This document shows positions 60,119 to 64,000 of a stretch of DNA of 64,000 nt, piece by piece. The notes beneath the pieces are model-generated. The model had not been told where the DNA came from. It worked only from the letters and a program-made list of their open reading frames with translations, and did not search any database. The stretch covers positions 1 through 64,000 of the forward strand of contig JAWPHD010001433.1 of the NCBI GenBank assembly GCA_037043455.1, written 5' to 3'. Made by a program: the position numbers and the translations under genes. How positions within the stretch are numbered: position 1 is the first letter of the stretch; every line of letters starts with the position of its first letter. Origin of the DNA: Cyrtodaria siliqua. Lineage: Eukaryota > Mollusca > Bivalvia > Adapedonta > Hiatellidae.

Positions 60119-61198
60119 GTAATGATAATCAATGTTATTATAAACGCCCATGCTAAATAAATCCCCATAGACAACAAAGTGTAATTTCTTACTGTCTGTG
60201 ATGTCATTGGCTCAATATGGTGAAATTGCTATTTTTAACTCAAAAGTACTCTACCCATTTCAATAAACTACTACTCATTTTCTTAGTTTAGTTATTTCCA
60301 ATCCAACACTACAACTTTCATAGCAAGTTTTTGAAAAAAGTTGTTTTCAAAAAAAGTATATTCTCAGTGTAAACATTCTTACTATCACTCTCTCATGAAT
60401 GTGATATTTATATAGTGTCAACTTTACCGCAGTACAGATCGGTATTTAAACAATTTGAAATTTGTCCCTAATGCAGATAGATATATGTTATAAAAGGAAT
60501 ACTTTTGTCATTGTCTTTGAAATTGCAATACTTTAAAAATAGTGGAGTTAGTTTTTGCTAAAGCTTAGAACATGGGGAAATCACAATAACACCATAGGCC
60601 AAAACAACATATTGTGTGGTTCTTATTGTTTTGTTTGTTACTGATAGCAGAATTAATATATAATGACACTACAAGTGTTGTGCTTCAGCTATATTTAATG
60701 TGTATATTATATAAGATTGAGAGTGAGATATTATTACAGACGTCATCTTGATACTTCCGACTTAATGTACAGGTCTGCAACTGGCACTTGACACTTTATT
60801 GTCATACCTCTGCAACTGAAGAAGCATACACTGCAGACATGTAGCAGTAAGGGGCTTCTTAAAAAGCAAAATCAGTGGCAGTTTGCACATCACATAAACC
60901 TATTTGTGAAATCTTCTTCTGAAACCAAAGAGAATAGCGAACATTTGCCTTTTCTGAGCGTTTTTTTTCTTTTCTGATGTGCTCAGTGACTTCGATATGT
61001 AGGCAGTCGGTTTTCTGTTTTGCATTTAGACTGCACCTAGACCATACTTGCTTTCTTTAACCTGCTAAATTAACAGTTTCTTAGGATCAAAGTATGCTAA
61101 GACTTGACCTTGTGGAGAGATCTTTGACGTTTTGAAATGCATCATTTAGGCTTTTCCCAGCAAAACTCAACATCTTTTGACAGTAATTCTATCATAGG

Positions 61199-61455
61199 GG
61201 AAGCGTCTCTGTGGCCGAGGGGTTAAAATGTTGCGTTGTAAACCTCGCCTCTCACCGCTGTGGATTTGAATCCCACTGGGAGCTTGACTTGTGAGGGAGT
61301 TCTTCAATTCTTATGAATGGCAGGGTGTGTACAACACTGGTTCCACCTAGGAAAAGTGGGTGGTCTGTCTCCACTACAAAATAAATTGACCGACGTATGT
61401 AACCTTACATGTGTTGAAAATGATGAAACACCACACAAACAAACAAACTCTATCA
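61199..61455 (+). repeat. tRNA-derived SINE, copy 3
   Basis: Head GTGGCCGAGGGGTTAAAATG (A box) and GGATTTGAATCCC (B box), body GTGTACAACACTGGTTCCAC and CTACAAAATAAATTGACCG, tail AAACACCACACAAACAAACAAAC-like. It matches 38272-38522 throughout. The B box has drifted from GGTTCGAATCC, so it is probably inactive. Confidence 0.8.
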
Positions 61456-62589
61456 TGGGGGCTGTTACCTCTGAGAGATTTGGGGCAAACCCTGACAGGT
61501 AGTTGCCCTAAATGGTTTCATGTTTAGCCTTATTGACCAAGGTACTCCACTTCAGACACTCCTGCTACATGTTTTGTCTTCAGTAAAGCTAAACCCTTTC
61601 TAGTGACACCAAAACTAACCTAAGATTCTTATCATGCTGGTCCCTTTTCTTCAAATTCGAGAATGTCATCAACTATGGTGACAGTACCACTTGACTCCGT
61701 AGATTTTATTCATTTTCCAGATTTAGAGGTTGCCACTGAACCATACCCCAAATAAGATTCGGGAGTATTAAAGGTTGTAAAAATGAAGATTGTTCGTTGA
61801 ATTTCGGAGTATTAAAGGTTGTGAGGAATGAAGATTGTTCATTGAATTTCAAGGCCCACTATAAACCTGATCTGGCGTCAAATGATCGGCACCAGACAGC
61901 TGTTGCAGAATCATGAATGTCATCATGGGTTCTCATGGGATAATGAGGACATTAAATGGTTATCTTTAAATCAGCTTTACTGGTGAGAGGGATCAGTATG
62001 CATACTATTGCATAGTACACTCGCCTGGGAACAGTGCCTTAAAAAACTTCAGAGTGCTATTTTAAGACGGATGACTTTGCATGAGTCATCTGAGTAGTTC
62101 AGACTCCATCAATTAAGCCAAAATCATTTCATGATTAATGCCCAAATTATGGTGGCCTTATACAAAGTTTCCAGGGGTTATCTCTGTGTAGAATTGAACT
62201 AAAAGAAAGCAAAAGTGTGTATGTGTATGTTTTAATTGCTGAAACACAAGAGAAATTGTTCAATTTCAAATCAGTATTAACTTTGCTCTTGGTTAAAGAT
62301 TACCCAGAGCATTGAAGGACTAGATTCAAATATTGCTAACCTACATGACGTTGTGTTAAGGCCTAAACAAAATATACTTTGTTTCCTGTAACCCGACCGA
62401 CCTGCTGTTTTTATGATTACTGACTCAACAACTTTCTAACCCACCCACCAACATTTTTTTCATAAGTGAATTAATAGTCGAACCATCTGTTCCTAATCCG
62501 TATACTTGATTTAAAATAATTAGAAAATAAAGGAATTAAAAAAAAGTTAAAACGTGGAAGAAATATCTACCTACATACCCAGTTTGGGT

Positions 62590-62840
62590 TCAGCCCGTTA
62601 CATGGAACACGCATACTGGCCTATGGTCTTTCGTCCGTCCGTCGTTCATCCGTCATCGTTAACTTTTGATGTCAACACTTTAGCACCTTAATTTTTCATC
62701 TTATCTTTACCAAACTTTACCAGATTATTAATATCAATGGAGCGTAGACGAGATCAAAAACCAGCCAGTCGGACCAGTAACTCCCAGAGTTACTGCCCAT
62801 GAAATAATGAAAATTGGTATATTTTGTCAACACTCTAAAC
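62590..62840 (+). repeat. GGCC-family repeat fragment
   Basis: GGCCTATGGTCTTTCGTCCG, GTCGTTCATCCGTCATCG, TTTACCAAACTTTACCAGAT and AAAACCAGCCAGTCGGACCA match internal parts of 44452-46818 and 56722-58395. Both hairpin ends are missing. Confidence 0.6.
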
Positions 62841-62859
62841 ACCTCCATTTTGCATCCTA

Positions 62860-63511
62860 GGGGGCACTCCACAGTTTCATGTACATTTCTCAATAATCAA
62901 ACCCATGACAAGCCCTTAACCTGAATCCTTGAGCAAAAAATAAACCACACCATCATTGTGTCATACATTTCTTAGAAGACAATAAAATTACCCATGTTTC
63001 CATACCAAATAAAAGTATCAAAAAGTATTTTCTGTACAACTTTAGTCCCATTTCTTTAAGATTACCCCACCTTTCAAAACATGCTAAAAAAGCAATTTTA
63101 GCAATATCTCAAATGTCAATAAATAAAAAAATAAAATTTTCCTAAGCATATCACGTTCATTTCTGCACTTATCATGCTCTTGCATATCAGGAAATGCTAA
63201 CTTGTACATACCTTCTCCGGCATTTTAAAAAGTTATTCCATGCTGATCATCATGTGAGTGAAAATCAGCCATTTTACCTACTTGATGGAAGTTTTTGATA
63301 GTTTTGTATTCTATTTATAGCCTCCATAAAACCCAAACAAGGCAGCTTTGACAGATATCAAAATCAAGCCATAAGTATTAATAACTGAAAAAACAAACAA
63401 ACATGCACTATATAACCATTATTAATACCATTCATGGACCTAAAAGATGCTTAGTAGATTTCTTTCACATTTACACCATGGACATTCATGCGAAACTGAG
63501 GACTGCCCCTT
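62860..63511. mobile_element. MITE with GGGGGCACTCC termini, TA duplication, related to the pogo-like TIR
   Basis: The left end GGGGGCACTCCACAGTTTCA and right end GCGAAACTGAGGACTGCCCC plus TT are inverted repeats of about 22 bp. TA flanks both (62858-62859 and 63512-63513). The outer 11 bp resemble the pogo-like element terminus at 52153 (AAGGGGCAGTCC). 652 bp, no ORF. Confidence 0.75.
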
Positions 63512-64000
63512 TAAGGGAAAATTGTCCGTAAAAAAAAAAGAAATGTCTTTTTTTTCTATTTCTCTGATTTATACCGAACGTTTTGACATATAAATTATTA
63601 CAATCGTCCGAAAATTGACCGAACAACACTCAAGATTAAACACTAACACTGCTTGTTCAATAGCTTTTCTGCATTTTTTTTTTTTTTAAACACAAAACAG
63701 GTCTGAAATGTGCCACCAGAAGTCATTTCAACTCAATAAGGCTCTTATGACCCTATATTTATCCAGTATAATGTATGTACTATAATCACAATATGAACTA
63801 ATAAAAAAAGTATTTCACCCCATTGGTAGAACATTCAACAAAAAAATAATTAGTTATCGGTATAAGTGTAGCAAACAAACTTTGCAAGTGCAAAAATTGC
63901 GATCATACAAATATAAAATAATTTTTTTTTACAAAGATACACAGTCAATGGCTTCGACAGAATGTTCGGCAATGAAACAACTTGTGAATTCAGTTGCTGA

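Larger units (their letters stand above)
60119..64000. other. Start of intron 22: no exon seen
   Basis: About 3.9 kb read in all + frames for the expected linker continuation; none was found. It holds a tRNA-derived SINE (61199-61455), a GGCC-family fragment (62590-62840) and a MITE (62860-63511). The phrase GAGTATTAAAGGTTGT is doubled near 61763 and 61810. The rest is AT-rich sequence with no recognised feature. Confidence 0.6.

Noticed and set aside
61205..61275. Possible tRNA gene with A and B boxes
   Set aside because: The arms do not pair as a cloverleaf, the same block recurs at 38281 and 38932 followed by the same body, and the B box has drifted; it is a SINE head.

Overview
This 64-kb window reads as animal nuclear DNA. 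It carries small GT-AG exons separated by long AT-rich introns packed with mobile DNA. The mix of a DIRS retrotransposon, many TIR elements, tRNA-derived SINEs and hairpin-ended repeats rich in GTCCGTCC suggests a mollusc, probably a bivalve. That assignment is an inference.

The only host gene recognised is on the + strand: a central part of an axonemal outer-arm dynein heavy chain of the DNAH5/DNAH8 class. I place 22 exons between 3953 and 60118. Their splice phases agree at every junction and together they give 3219 nt (1073 codons) without a stop. They encode the later part of the N-terminal tail and the start of the linker. The 5' exons lie before the window. The AAA+ motor exons lie after it; no exon was found from 60119 to 64000.

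Layout: 1-3830 is the 3' part of a decayed DIRS retrotransposon (Gag, RT/RNase H/methyltransferase, overlapping tyrosine recombinase, inverted terminal structures). 3953-17438 holds exons 1-8 with a 1-kb TIR element, a Tigger-like MITE, a TTAA-flanked piggyBac-like MITE and hairpin-ended repeats. 17439-28741 holds exons 9-12 with two elements flanked by 5-bp duplications and an inverted second copy of the 1-kb TIR element. 28742-38185 holds exons 13-16 with a 145-bp tandem array. 38186-48907 is one long intron almost wholly made of nested hairpin-ended repeats. 48908-60118 holds exons 17-22 with a TIR-bounded pogo-like transposon carrying a broken transposase and a HIRAN-like ORF. 60119-64000 is intron.

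The most unusual pattern is that three exons (10, 13 and 17) each run straight into a tandem array. The repeat unit contains the exon's own 3' end, its 5' splice site and the start of the intron, so the donor is copied about 36, 12 and 13 times. The next most useful result is that nested and uninterrupted paralogous repeats in the window act as empty sites. They define the ends of a hairpin-terminated, Helentron-like repeat superfamily whose copies contain nuclear-receptor-type half-site arrays (IR1, DR1 and an ERE-like palindrome).
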